A DNA stretch of 64,000 nucleotides from Numida meleagris (taxonomy: Eukaryota; Chordata; Aves; Galliformes; Numididae). The DNA lies in contig NC_034413.1 in NCBI RefSeq assembly GCF_002078875.1, positions 61,992,453-62,056,452 of the forward strand, written 5' to 3'. Under the pieces are notes generated by a model that saw nothing but the letters and a program-made list of their open reading frames with translations, searched no databases and was not told the DNA's origin. A program made the position numbers and the translations under genes. This document shows, in pieces, positions 10,161 to 22,660 of the stretch (its first letter is position 1; the number at the start of each line of letters is the position of its first letter).

Positions 10161-13100
10161 ATTTCTCAAATCTAGACAATGTCTCTTGCCCATGGAAATT
10201 AATGTTTCTTTCCTAGGATCTCTCTATGTGGGATGAAAATTGTAGCTTTCACTTTCCTTTCTTTTCCTGCAGAGTCATTGAAAATCTGCTTCTATTTCTG
10301 TAATAGTAAGATATTTGTAGTAGAATGGACATTCATTGGCATAAACATTTAAATCTGGGTACAGGGGCCTTTTCTGTTTTCTTGTAGAGTGGAAACATTT
10401 TAGATATTCTGCAGGAATGTAAGAAGAGATGCCCAAGGAATCTCAGAGAAACTCTTTGTTTTCCTTTTTATCATGGTTGTAGCCACAATTATTTGCCTTC
10501 TTCCTTTACTGACTATGAGTGAAGCTCAGAAATATTGGAGGCAGAGATCGTGGGCCTGATATGCAACCCATAGCCAAGCAATTCCTTCTTCCTGCTGGTA
10601 ACACCAAGTGGGGCTGCTGGCAGAACAGGCCTTCTTCTGAAAATGAAGTGATGCTCTTGCTTTTACTTTCGGTAGGACCATGCTTAAGGGAAGAGGCACA
10701 CATCAGGAATATGTGTTTGGGAGATTCCTCTGACACAGAAAGAGGTTCAATGGATGTCTCAAGCCAGGCCGTGTTTATATTGCTCCACCAGTATCTCTTG
10801 TGGATGAGCAGCAGCATTTCTGTACTATTCAAAATGAGTGGGGAAAAAGAATGGTCAAATTTGCTTTGATCGATACAACACTGTCATTTAGAGATCACGG
10901 GGGCTCCTAGTCATGCTGGGTGCAGGTCCGTTAAGTTTAAGGCTTTTGCTACACCTCTTAGAAATGTGTCATGAGTGTGATGTAAGTGCAGCTAAACTGG
11001 GTTCTTGACGCTGGTGACCTTGCACAGTCCTTGAAAAATCCAGAATATTCACATGACGAAGAGATTTTGTGATTTATTTTTTGCAATTCAAAGGGGAAAG
11101 TAGAAATGGCTAGAAGAGCAGAGTAGATAGCTGCTCCATTTGTGAAGCTGTTCCCTTCCTTTCTGTAAAATGTAGAAGATATGAAGTCCTGGAATATGTA
11201 TGAAATCTTTGGAAATATTGAGCATCACTGATTGTCTATCACTGTACTGCTTGACTTATGTTTACTGTAGATTACCTTTGGTGTGACAGGACAAGATTGT
11301 AAGCTACAGAGCAGGAGAATGCTTCTAATAGCCTCCCCTATATGTTAATGATTATTAGTTTGACAACTCGAGCACTTGGTATCTGGCATTTATCTCTGGC
11401 TGTACAGAGAATGACTGCAAGGCTGTGTGTCAGGGAAAAATCTTAACTTGTAATCTCTGAGGCTTTTCAGACAGACCGTAAACCGCTGACAGGAACACAT
11501 ACTTGATGGGGTAGATTGAGGCCACCTGAAAACCCAAATGCTGGGATCAAGCCTGTAGTGAATTCACACAGTGAAGTTAGATAGTGGAAAGAGTGAGTTT
11601 CTAGTATAATAAGCTGCTCCCATGTGTGTGCATGGCCTTGGCTTCCTATTCCCAGTGACTGGATTGTTGCTAATTATCTTCTCACAGATAAAATAGGATG
11701 CAGCCTGCCGTGCCTCCTTCCCTGCCTAGATGCTGCTGCTTCCTGCCTAGCAGCCATTGCCACCTCCACCGTGTTGCCAAGGAAACACCTGTGCCTCAGT
11801 GTTCCCTGCTAAAATCCCCCCCATATTCCCACTGTGCACTGCTGTGGCTGTGACTGCTCCCTCTGTGACCCCAGCAGGCTTTAGCCAGTGCAGATTGCTC
11901 CATCTGGTTTTTGGCAGCAACCAAATCTGAGTATGGAAAGCTTCTCCCTACAGGCTCTCCATTTATTTCCTGATCTAATTCCAAATTACCTTGAATATTT
12001 AAAAAAAATCTCCAAGGATCCGTCTAAGTCCACCTAATAGTTACCTAATGTGATGAGAATTGACTCCGAGTTCTGCCAGTATAATTCTCAAAGGCTCTCT
12101 TCATTTCTCTGCAATTGCACCACTCGCCTACTGCTGTAACAGCCTGGGACATGTCATGGCTTGCCAAAAGACTCAGGTTTGGGATTAGTGGGTATTTGCT
12201 ACATTTGAACAAGCAACTCATAATATGGAGATAAATGAAACTTGAAAATCCTTGAGACATGTTTGAACTTTGATAATGAGCAATATTCAAGCTGGATGGA
12301 AAGCATTCTTCAAACCATTTTCTAGCAAGGTTGGTGGCTGTGATTGCATAGAAAGAAAAACGTTTCCAGGAAATCTCATCATTTCTCTGCACTTTGATTC
12401 TGAGGGAAAGGAGGAGAGTGGGCTGAGAAAAGAGAGGGATTCCAGTACTGTCTTTATTTAATGTTTCTGTTGAACAGAATATTTTAAGTTTGCAATCTGT
12501 AGCTGAAAAATACTTCAAGGCAATGTTTCATAGAGAACCTATACAAGCATACACTTGATAAGAGCGTTTGTTAGGGTTGGGGTTTTTTGTTTGTTTTTTA
12601 AATATAATCTGGCATTAAAAAAATCTGGCATGCTATTTTTTTAATGCCCAAATGCCTTTGCTTCTGCAAACGTGTTTCAGTATGCACAAAAAAAGTTGCA
12701 CATGTGCAGAGGACTTTCCCTTTGCATTCAGGCTTTGTAGCCCATTGAAACTGAGCCTATAGATGCCTCTGAGCATTCCTGGGGAACAGAAGAGTCACCA
12801 TCCTATCCTCATTTATTTTTCACTGCCACTGAATGAGATACAGAATCGGAATGTCACACCTCAGAATGTATATTCCTACTTAGTAATCCTACGATGAAAG
12901 GACTCTCCCTTATCATACGGAATATGAATGACTCTGCCATCTGTGGTTTTCTTAAAATGCCACCTCCTCACGTAAATAGGCCTCTATTGCAAATGCCACC
13001 TGTCATCAGCTGGTGCATGTCAGGAATTCTTAGTGCCTGTGTGTCAGAACGTAACATCGTCTTGGGGATTGTTGTGTCTGCACGGTCCCAGCAGAGTGGT

Positions 13101-13318
13101 ACCTGTACTCCTGCTGAGTGACACAGCAGGCCCATGAGGAAGTGAAGGCAGCGCTGCATGTGCATGTACAAGTCAAATAGAGATGTAATGAGGGCTTTCT
13201 TCTTTTTGACTAAAATAAGGAAGAGGCACGGGGGAAAAAGAATCAGCTAGGTTGTTCTTTGTCGGCTCCTGAATGTTGAAATATCAGCGTGGTGAAGGAG
13301 ACTTGTTTCTTCACCCAG

Positions 13319-13549
13319 GTGAGCCAGGATGGAAAAGCCTTGCTGGATGTCCTGCAGCGTCCCTTGAGCCCTGGGAATTCGGAATCCCTCACTGCTACTG
13401 CAAACTACTCCAAGGCTGTGCACCAGGTACTGGACGTGGTACATGAGGTCCTGCATCACCAGCGGCGCCTGGAGAGCATCTGGCAACACCGAAAGGTCCG
13501 GCTGCACCAAAGGCTGCAGCTCTGCGTTTTCCAGCAGGATGTTCAGCAG
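13319..13549 (+). CDS. KALRN: KALRN internal exon: spectrin repeat 3, helices B and C
   Basis: The exon encodes 77 residues from VSQDGKALLDVLQRPLSPG to LCVFQQDVQQ, finishing spectrin repeat 3 and entering repeat 4. The segment RRLESIWQHRKVRLHQRL is a classic third-helix pattern with Trp, Arg and Leu at spectrin spacing. The PLSPGNSES loop between helices is exposed and could be a regulatory site, which is inference. Acceptor is cacccag, donor gtaatg, phase 0, 231 nt. All residues agree with mammalian kalirin as I recall it. Reading on into the intron adds about 20 residues before a stop at about 13612. Nothing suggests that this retained form is used. Confidence 0.97.
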
Positions 13550-14569
13550 GTAATGCCGTTAGTAAAGGAGATAAAGAATGATCCTTTCTTTGCAGCCATA
13601 AAAGCTGTTTGGTGACTTATCTGGAGGGTATTGCCACAAGCCAGATTTTACACGTTGCTCTATCTGTGCTAAAATACTGATGCCTCTTTCAGTACCTCTC
13701 AGTTTCACGTTGGAAGCCATCAGTCAGTCCGCTGATTATTGATCAGTCCGTTCCCTATGGGAATGTGACACTATTTTCAGTGGTTAATTTTTCACAAGTG
13801 AGCAGTTGGCTGCAGGTGCTCTACTGTTCCTGAGAAAACAGTGTTTAATAGAAAAAGAAGGATTTCAAGTGTAAAAAGCAATTGAACTGCGATGTGTTTC
13901 ATCTTCCTGTGTGGAAGGAATACTGATACAGATCTTACAGTGGTGGTGTTTGGAAGATCTTTGCATTATTACCATTTATGCAGGGCAGGTACCTGCATTA
14001 TTAGCTAGTGGGCCCAAATGAACTGCACCCCCCGAATGTACAGAGCCCACCTCACAGAAACAGCTCACCTCTAAGAACTCGGGCTGCAGGTAAATAACAT
14101 TTCTCTCCCAAAGGAACCCATCTGAATACACACAGCAGCGTAACTGACAGTAAGTATGAGGTGCCATTGTTGTAGCTGCTAAATATGCAAACACTGTCAA
14201 CAGATGCTACAGAACTCTGCTGGTTCAGAAGGGTGTGGTTTGTTTATGGGCCTCTGTACAGCCTGAAACAGATGTTGGTAGCAATATGGTACTTGCTTTA
14301 AATGAAGAGGCTGAACGCTCTAATTGTGTTTATGGAGCATTCTAATGTCCCGGGAGTTCTTTATGTCTTTGCCTTCCTCCCAGTGAAACCCGAGGGAGAG
14401 ACAGAGCAACAGAGCTGTCACATGCAGAATAGACAAGAATGGGCAAGGAAGGGAGACAGGCAACTTGTATGCAACATGTACATTTGTGGCCACAGTTGAA
14501 GTGTACCAGCACAGGCAGAACTGTGGCTGCAGATGTCCCTTGCAAATATATGTGACCATTTGTTTGGTA

Positions 14570-14800
14570 GACTTGAAGCTTGCAGAATTTCTGCCTACTC
14601 AGTTTGTCCCTGTAAAACCATGCAAATATTCATGCCATATATATAATTTAGACCAAGATTGTTATGTAACAGATGCTTAATTTAAGCAACTTCACTTTCA
14701 TTATGTATCAGCAAACGCTGCACGGTAATGAAATTCATTAGCCATATATTAAGTAGAGCACATAATTGGAATTCAACTAGAATACTCTCTACAAACTCTA
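14570..14800. promoter_or_regulatory. Candidate intronic enhancer (motif cluster only)
   Basis: Within about 230 bases there is a perfect octamer atgcaaat (14620-14627), a PAR-bZIP/NFIL3-like site gttatgtaac near 14662, the palindrome taatgaa-a-ttcatta (14726-14740) made of two head-to-head TAAT homeodomain cores, and a further taattg near 14764. The block contains no recognisable repeat. Such clusters in introns of neuronal genes are often conserved enhancers. This is inference from motifs alone. Confidence 0.3.
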
Positions 14801-15977
14801 TGAACTTTCAAGTATTGTTTTAATACAATTTGGGGGTTAAAATCTCTAAAAGCAATTGTAAATTCTGATGTCTTTACATTTTTTCCAATTGTAATATATA
14901 ATGTTGGTAGGAATCCGTATTAACTTCGGTGTTCTTCATCTCCTAGGGTGACTTACACTTTTAATCAATCATCCCATCCCAACTTTCTCTCTTATATCTT
15001 TTGAAATGAGTAGAAATGCTTATGCAGTTCACTCAAGAAACTCACTCAGACTAAATTCCCACTTATGCGGAGCAAATGAGTCCATGTCACTGGTTTCCAA
15101 AGAAATAATGTCTTCTGTGTGTGATGCAACTTTTTTGCAAGGAAAAAAGCAAGTAGTAAGTGTCAGTGGAGTACAATCACTTTAGAGAGCGTTGCTCTCT
15201 GTATGAGTTCTGTTGGCAGCAATCTTTCCAAATTTTTCTCCTAATGTGTAGTTATTATCTGGGAAGCAACAACTTGATGACAGACATGTTTCTGTCCCAA
15301 CACAGACGTACATCTCTTCATCCTGCTTAGAAAGTAGAGAGGAAGAGATGAATCATTCTATTCACCAAACAGCTGTACTATTCAAGATAAATGCTTTGTA
15401 ACTCATAAATGAAATTATCAGCTAAACAGAAATATGAAGTGGAGATTCCGTGAGGAGGAGGAAGATATCTCTGAGTATGTTGGCCTTTTTTCTTTTGTTT
15501 GTTTTAAATAAACACCCACTATGTGCAGTTCCTATTATGCTTGCTTTTTAAAATACCCATCAGCTTGCAGATGAAGTTGTCAATGAGCAAGTGGTCACTA
15601 ACCATAAGTAACACTTATCCATAATCATTTGCTGCCTTGTCAAAATTTAGTAACCTAAAGGTTCTTAGCTTCTTCCATGTTCAAATCGACAAAGGAAAGG
15701 GCATGAGAGAACAAATCCTGATAGGAGAGTCCTGGGTTTGTTAGAGTTTGCTGTCTTCTAGACCAGTAATGATGCAGTACAGTTTTTCTAACAAAGATGA
15801 TCCTCTTCCCTTTCCACACAGCTCAAAATTAAGCATACTTTCACACTGCAACTTTACCAAGTTTTCACAGGGAGATCTTGAAAAACTGGGTAGCTGGATG
15901 AAAGCTTTATGTAGGCCAAGTGTGTTTCTTTTGGACTGAATTTAAGGGTTAAGCTGTGTTAAATGGGGCTCGTTCAC

Positions 15978-16130
15978 TTAGAATTATAGCATCAGTAACG
16001 TTGGAAAGGAGCACTAAGATCATCTGGTCCAACCCCAACCCGAGTCCCTCAGTGCCACATCTCCATGATTCTTGAACATGTCCAGAGATGGTGACTCCAT
16101 CACTTCATTCTCAATGTCTTCTACACGGTT
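15978..16130 (-). mobile_element. CR1 LINE 3' fragment
   Basis: The + strand reads agaattatagcatcag then gttggaaaggag, aagatcatctggtccaacc and cagtgccacatctcc. This is the antisense of the CR1 3' untranslated region, with the 3' end on the left. It is 5'-truncated at about 150 bases, as is typical of CR1, and fairly diverged. Confidence 0.85.
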
Positions 16131-19100
16131 TGCAAGACCAGAGTACGCACTGTATGCATTACTGGCAGGTCATGGCAGTGATCTGGGATAGTTTCCTACT
16201 GACAAGGAAATACTCTAATTTGGTTTAAGTTTGAACTGGACAAAGCACTGAAAACTATGAATTAAAAGAAAGAAAAGTAATTTGTATTCTGAGATACAAA
16301 GACAGGCATCCTTACAGCCATTTCATAACCAAAACAGAAGTCGTGCTGTAGAGGGAGAAAAAAAAAAGAGTTTAAATAAACACAGTGGATTGCCAAGTTA
16401 TGATACAAATGTAAGAAATGTTATGCTATAAAATGTCACAAATCACTACCTAACACCATCAGACATTTTTGGAGTTTATTTGCTATTAAATCTTTATTTT
16501 AATACAATGACATCAATTTACACAAGTGAATGAAGGCAAATAATGGTATGCCAAGAACAGTGAGTTATAAATATATAGCATTTTAAAGAAGGAAAGGAAA
16601 TAAATTGAGTGAAACTGCATTTCAGCATTCATAGGAAACAGAGCACCATTCACACAACAGAGACAGGAGATAAGATAATTTGTGAGCAGCTAAGAGGCTC
16701 TATGCAGAGGCAAACTAATTAGCAACTTTTTTAACACCAAAAGTATTTGGGATCATTATAAAAAATGTGGGACTGCCAAGTGTGTAAAATACTTCATTAC
16801 TTCAGTTGCTTCTTAGAAGTTCACTGTCATTTTGGATAGGGATGAGCTGCGCTGCTCGATCTTTCAAGAGAACAGCAATGGGAGGAGGTGCTGAGATTGT
16901 GCCCTGCAAGGGAGGAAAAAAGTCCCTTTAACATCCATACTGTTGTTCTGTAATTGTTACATATTTTTTGGCCCATTTATGGCAGCTTTTCCTTTTTGTC
17001 ACTCTGGCCTTCTAATTGCAGACTACTTACCAGCATATTTAAACCATTTCAGTTCCTGTTGAAAATTGGCATTGTTCTCCTGCCATCTCCAATTTTGCCT
17101 CCCTTCCCCTGTTACATCCTGATTTTTCCCGTCTGCCCCTCTCCACTTCTATTATGTTCCCTTTGCCCTCATGAACAAATGTTGCTAAGCAGCCTTAGAA
17201 ATAGCTGAAGTAAGTTCATAACATTGTTCTTCACCCCATTGCCTTCTCTTGTCCCCTTGGTTTGATATGCGCAAGAATTTTGTCTGAATTCTGTCACTTC
17301 ATAAACTCACCCAAATGATGCTGTAAAGCCTGAAGGATACCCATTAAAGTAGAAGGAAAATGGAGACCCATCAGATGCATTATTGAAATGGTCTGTTCAT
17401 GCCTCGAACTTGGAATTTTAAAGCACTTTGGTGGCAGAATAGTAAAACTGCAGCTATCATTCTGCAGGCTTCATTCCTTCTCGTGGAAATTCTTAGTCTT
17501 TGCATCCATCCGCGCTTGCATGCACACTGATACTCAGCCTGACACAACCAGCCTTTTTCTCTACAGATTCACATGATTCTCTCGGAGTCACTGCTGATGC
17601 TGCCTCCTTCTTTCTTTGCTTTGGTTGTGATTGTTGCTTATAAAAGAGGAGCTGGAAAATAGGTGGATGTAGAGGTCCTATCTGTGCTGGTGAAGTTTTC
17701 TGGCTTTGTACAATGCCTTGAGTTGGATGGGCTGGAAAAATGGAACAGGCTCCTTGTGCCCACTGAACACCAGAGGTAAACCACAAGATGTCAGTCACTA
17801 TTAAACCCCTACTGGCAAGTGGATAACTACATACTAGGAAAGCCAGGAGTTTTGCCATGACAGCTGTAGTGATGGCTCAAATCCTTTTTGTTATTAAAAA
17901 AGGTCAAGTTAGACCCGTGTCAAGTTCACCTGGGTTTCTCTAAATTTGTGGATCTGTGTCCTGTTGGCTTCACGCCTAGAGACATTAAGGAACGTAGCTT
18001 TTGTTTCCTTGTGTGGTTATCTGCCTCTGGTGATGGATAAAAAGGCCATGTGGCCATACTGATATCATTACATTTACCAGCTGCCATTGCTGTGGGAGAC
18101 TGCAAAGTATTGCAGAGGAAAGGCTGTCTCTCTTCATAACTAAGCACTTTAACTTGTAACGTGTCTAGCTTTTACTGGCCGAGAAACCAGATCATGCTCT
18201 GATCCTGACATCGCTTGTATGGAGAAAAATGTCCTGCCAACATCTATCTGCCTCCATACGCTATCAGAATGGTGAACAATTCATGTGATCCATGTGATCT
18301 ATGTAGTCCATTTGCAGGAGAGTGCTAGGATATTTGAGGCAGTTCATGATTCATTTAGCTTTCACGCAAGATTGCAGAGGATTAGCTCTGTACATCTCCC
18401 ACACATGCATGAATACACTCGGTTGTTTTGATTACTTCAAAAGGGAATTAAGAGTTCTCCAAAATTCTGTAGTTTTCCATCCAGTCATAGTTTGTTTCAA
18501 AGGCAGAAGAAATCAGACTATATATCTCCTTTCATGTTTTGTTTACAATATATGCTTTCACTGGGTCTTGTAAAACAAGAGATTTATTTGCAAAAAATAA
18601 CAAAGAAAAAAGAACATTATAATCAAGTCAAGATTATATTTTTGGCCACATGACTTCAGCCACAGGCCTCTGCAGAAACACGTGCTCTGTGTGCCATCTG
18701 AGTGGATTTAGTCCACAAATAGCTACCACTGACAGATAAGTAATTAAAACATTAAAATTCAAAGCACTCTGGATTATTTTCACAGCCCCTTTGGTAAATT
18801 TATCAGGTAATGAAATGCACTTAATATTTGTCACTCCTGTGTTTAAATTGTCAAAGTATTGCTGGTGTACTTTCTCAGAACGTAGAAGGTACGTGGGCCC
18901 TTACCACTACCACCCTTATGGTTGAAGAGGTGCTTGACAGCGAGTAGAAGTTTTAACTCTGGTTGTGTTGTCTCAAAATATTAATGAAAAAGGAACTCAG
19001 GAGCCAATAGTGGTAAAACTACTTGGCAACCTTATCTCAATGGGGAGGTAACAGGAGAGAAAACAATCATTTATCTATGACCGTGGGAACAAATATCTCT

Positions 19101-21296
19101 GTTTTAATGCTGAATAACCCTGTTATTTCTGCAACCGCTGAGGCCAGTGTCCACACCTGGATAATTGTCTGAAATAAAGATTTCACCACAGAGTTCTGAT
19201 AGATCACAGTAAAGCTTCTGCCTATGTGTCTCTAAAGGGCTAACTTAGTAAGTGCACATGCTTACAAACCCACATTATGTCCCTAGCTGCCTCTCACTTA
19301 GTGCTAGCCTGGTTTATTATTGATGCAGTAAAGGAGAGTAAGTCTGTAGTAAAAGGATTTTTGTTTGTTTGGTTCCATCCCCTCTTTGTCACGGACCATG
19401 CAATAAAACATCTTGGCAGCTGCTTCTTTAGAGCAATATTCATTCCATTCTTTTATTCCTGCCAAAGGAACTGGCACCTTTTCAGGCACTGCAAGCTGAA
19501 GTCTGAGCGGTGAGGGGATTTGTGGCCCCGCTCATCTTCTGAAGAGGATTGACAGGCAACCAACACTGACACTGATTTGAAAGTAAAATGGCGTTCTATT
19601 TGTTCTGATTAGTGTCCTGCAGATAGTACAAAATGAATTAATAATGGCACGGACATTTAAATAACACAAGGGTTTGTGCTTCTGCCCTGGTAGTCATACT
19701 TAGCCCCTGTAACCACTGATCTGTGTCTGGTATAAGGACACCTCAGAGATGTCTCAGGCTACCAGCCTGAGAAGTTAATCGCTTTAAATACTTCAAACTC
19801 ACAGGAGAGAGAGCTCTGTTCTGAACTCCTGACAATCTTTTTAAATATAGATCATTATTATCTTGTACTTCTTGCACCAAAAGTCTTCACAAAGAACTAT
19901 AGGTTTAAATTATTATATTTTCATTTAATGATATTTATTCAGGAAATTCCTTAAGGCTCGTTGATTAACAGTACTGTATCCTCTGCATAATTTGATTTAA
20001 AGTGTAACCTGAAATTATCTGGAATCAACCTTTTATCTTTCCTGTTCTGTATAGTTACTAAGCCAAGCAGACAATTGTTCTTTGTGCCTTTAAAGAGTCA
20101 CTGATTAAAAAATAATAATGATCACTTTTTAATTTCCACACAGAGCAGCAGTGCTAGGGATATCAAACTTCAGGGGCCAGCTTCAGTTACTAACTGAAGT
20201 TTACTTAGCATTGATGTAAGAGCAGCGCAGGAACGCTTTGATGAGCTCCACAGCTGTCTTGGGAAATAGGATCTGAAGAAATCTGAACCAGCCAGCTTGA
20301 TCTCTGAACCTACCGAAGTGAAAAGAGGAACTGAAAAAAAAAAACCTTTGTACTCCAAAAGGTGTTTTTCTTGTTTGGGGTACTGTCTCTCCTTCAAGAC
20401 CTGGTCATTATAGATGGGTCTGTTTTGCTGCTTTCTCAACTGGAAATGTTTGGATTCTCACTGATAGTTTAGGAACCTCTGGGAAGGACTTCTAAAAACT
20501 CTTGGAAATCCTACTGATTCCTGTAGGCTTTGAATCTATCTCAAAGGGAATGAAGAGGGTGTCAGTTGTTGTATGCAGAAGTGGAAAAGGTGATAGGATG
20601 ATACAATCGACTCTCTGGAGGTAGAGGCAACTATCTGTTGTCTGGATTTATCCTGCCTGTCTTCAAGACTGAAAATGAATTATACAAGTCAGGAGCCTAA
20701 TGCATAGTCTCCTTTTATAGTAGTGGAGAGACACTGGCATCTTCAGAGAATGACTCAGTCTGTCTAGGATCTGAATTGTGCGTTGGATAATTCCCTCTCT
20801 TACTCTCATTATCAGGGAAAATAATGAGGAATTAGGCCGCTCAGACCGTCGTTCAGTATATTACCTGATGTTGGGTGAGATGGATTAGGATGCAGGAGCC
20901 CAATCCTGTATGGTTCTGAGCACCTCCTGCCAACATGCCAGGCATCTCAGTGCCTTTCTGACCCAGCAGTCACTCTGCAGCAAACTTGAGAAGCCAGGTC
21001 CAGTGCTAAAATTTGCTAGTTTTACTCTTAAGCAGAATTGTCCTCCTTGTATAGCGTATCCTCTTTATTTATTTCTATCCTAGGATTGTTTGCATGTCAG
21101 CATCCCTGAAAATACATTTAGTGTATTGTTTTTGAAAGGCATTGTTGGCTTTCATCGTCATAGCAAAAGAGGAGAAAAGATCAGACTTGTCTGTTACTGA
21201 TTAGGCCCACAGAAATAGTAGGGCTGCAGTGGTGAAAGAAGAGAATGAGAATTTTCTCCAGAAATATGTTTCTTTTTTTTTTTTCTAGAATGAGAA

Positions 21297-21376
21297 ATTG
21301 TCACTAAGGACACTGAGAAAAATAAGGTCTCTGGATATTGTCACTGAGGACACAGAGAAAAATAAGGTCTCTGAAT
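21297..21376 (+). repeat. 40-bp tandem duplication, two copies
   Basis: Two consecutive units share tcact.aggacac.gagaaa followed by aataaggtctctg. Corresponding bases sit 40 apart (21301/21341, 21321/21361), and the copies differ at a few sites only. This is a recent local duplication in an intron, with no coding meaning. Confidence 0.9.
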
Positions 21377-21492
21377 AAACGTACGCTGGAATGCAAAAGG
21401 CTTTTTCCCCTGCATCTTTAAGAAGAAACAATAACAGTAGTACTTCTTGCTTATTGTGGTTTCTTTCATCTCAGGATTATGGGTCTTCTCAA

Positions 21493-21590
21493 AGGTTGAC
21501 GTTAAGCGACTTGCCAAAGGTCACTGAGAGCTTCATGGATAGAGGTCCTCATGTCAGGATGTCTGATTCACAAATCCCTCCCCTAAATCT
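21493..21590 (-). mobile_element. MIR-like ancient SINE relic
   Basis: The + strand has gttaagcgacttgccaaagg then tcactgagag, and further on caggatgtctgattcacaaa followed by tccctc. This follows the antisense MIR core (GTTAAGTGACTTGCCCAAGGTCAC ... CAGGTCTGTCTGACTCCAAAGCCC, from memory) across its length. It is one of the clearer old relics in the window. An L2 3' end, which shares sequence with MIR, is the alternative. Confidence 0.6.
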
Positions 21591-22270
21591 TCAAAGTCAT
21601 TGCTACTCCAGGTTTAGCCCTTCTGAGACTCTCTTACAGGATTTATTTGGACTATGTAAAAATGAAATTAAAATGAAATAAGGGTCTGTTATGCTAAGAA
21701 ATAAATATGCTATTTTGGGCATTGGTTTGGGAGTCTAAAATAGGCATTCTTTTCTACTCCATTTGTTTCCTGTGATCTTCCCTCCCAGTTAGCTCCTCAC
21801 ATGGTCTCCCATCTCTTTCATGATCCAGCCTGTCACTCAAAGTGATCAATCCTCTTTCATATTGCTTTTGACTGATGGCCAACAAAAGGTGTTTTCATTT
21901 AAGTGAGGAAAAAAAACTAGCCAGACAAAAAAGAGAGTAATGATAGGTAGTTCCTAAAGCAAAACTATAACTGTGTTTTCCTGCATGGAGCAGCTGTTCA
22001 TCCAGCTAGTTACTTTCCACCTCTGGCAATGAACTGCGCTTGTGACTTGAGATTATGAAGAATTACTGGGTAGCAAGGCCCAGTGTAGGCTGAGCTGATC
22101 TGGCACCATGACCTGTTTCTGCTAGCTGGTCCTCTCCAGCCCAGTCATTCCTGCTACCTCCATCCCACTCCTTCCAGCAGCTCTACCTTACCCATGGCAC
22201 AAACTGCTTCCCCTCACCCTGCCCCATACAGTTGTGCTCAGAGCTCTTTGCTCTGTTAGCCTCTCTGTTT

Positions 22271-22660
22271 CACAGAATCACCGAGGTTGGAAAAACTACT
22301 AAGATCATCTAGTCCAGCCATCAGCCCATGCCTGTGACTACTCTAGACTATGTTCCTCAGTGCCACACCCACCCTTTTCTTGAGCACCTCTAGGGACAGT
22401 GACTCCACCACCTCCCTGGGCAGCCTGTGCCAGTGCCTCAACCTCTCTTTCTGAGAAGAGATTTTTCCTAATGTCCAACCTGAACCTCCCCTGGCACAAC
22501 TTAAGGCCATCACCTCTCATCCTATTGCTGTTACCTGGGAGACCCCCACCTCACCACAACCTCCACAACAGCATTGTAAAGAATGATAAAGTCTCTCCTG
22601 TTCCTCCTCTTGTCCAGACTGAACAATCCCAGACAATGTTGCTGTACCTTGCTTCAGCAG
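22271..22660 (-). mobile_element. CR1 LINE fragment, about 390 bp
   Basis: From the left, the antisense reads cacagaatcaccgaggttgg, atcatctagtccagccatc, then the cagtgactccaccacctccc and gggcagcctgtgccagtg blocks, then ttcctaatgtccaacctgaa. All are standard CR1 3' region landmarks. Similarity runs to about the cttgtccagactgaacaatc segment and then fades. The piece includes the terminal UTR and the tail of ORF2 without an intact frame. Confidence 0.9.

Larger units (their letters stand above)
9305..13318 (+). other. KALRN: KALRN intron, 4.0 kb
   Basis: A GT-AG intron with donor gtatgt and an acceptor preceded by the pyrimidine run cttgtttcttcacccag. It holds an A-rich tract at 9387-9429 and a MIR-like relic near 10085-10160. 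Nothing else nameable is visible; ORFs at 10506-10869 and 12045-12518 are overlapping frames without family resemblance. Confidence 0.85.

Noticed and set aside
12045..12518. 157-codon minus-strand ORF
   Set aside because: No recognisable motif, and it lies in an ordinary intron between two kalirin exons; treated as chance.
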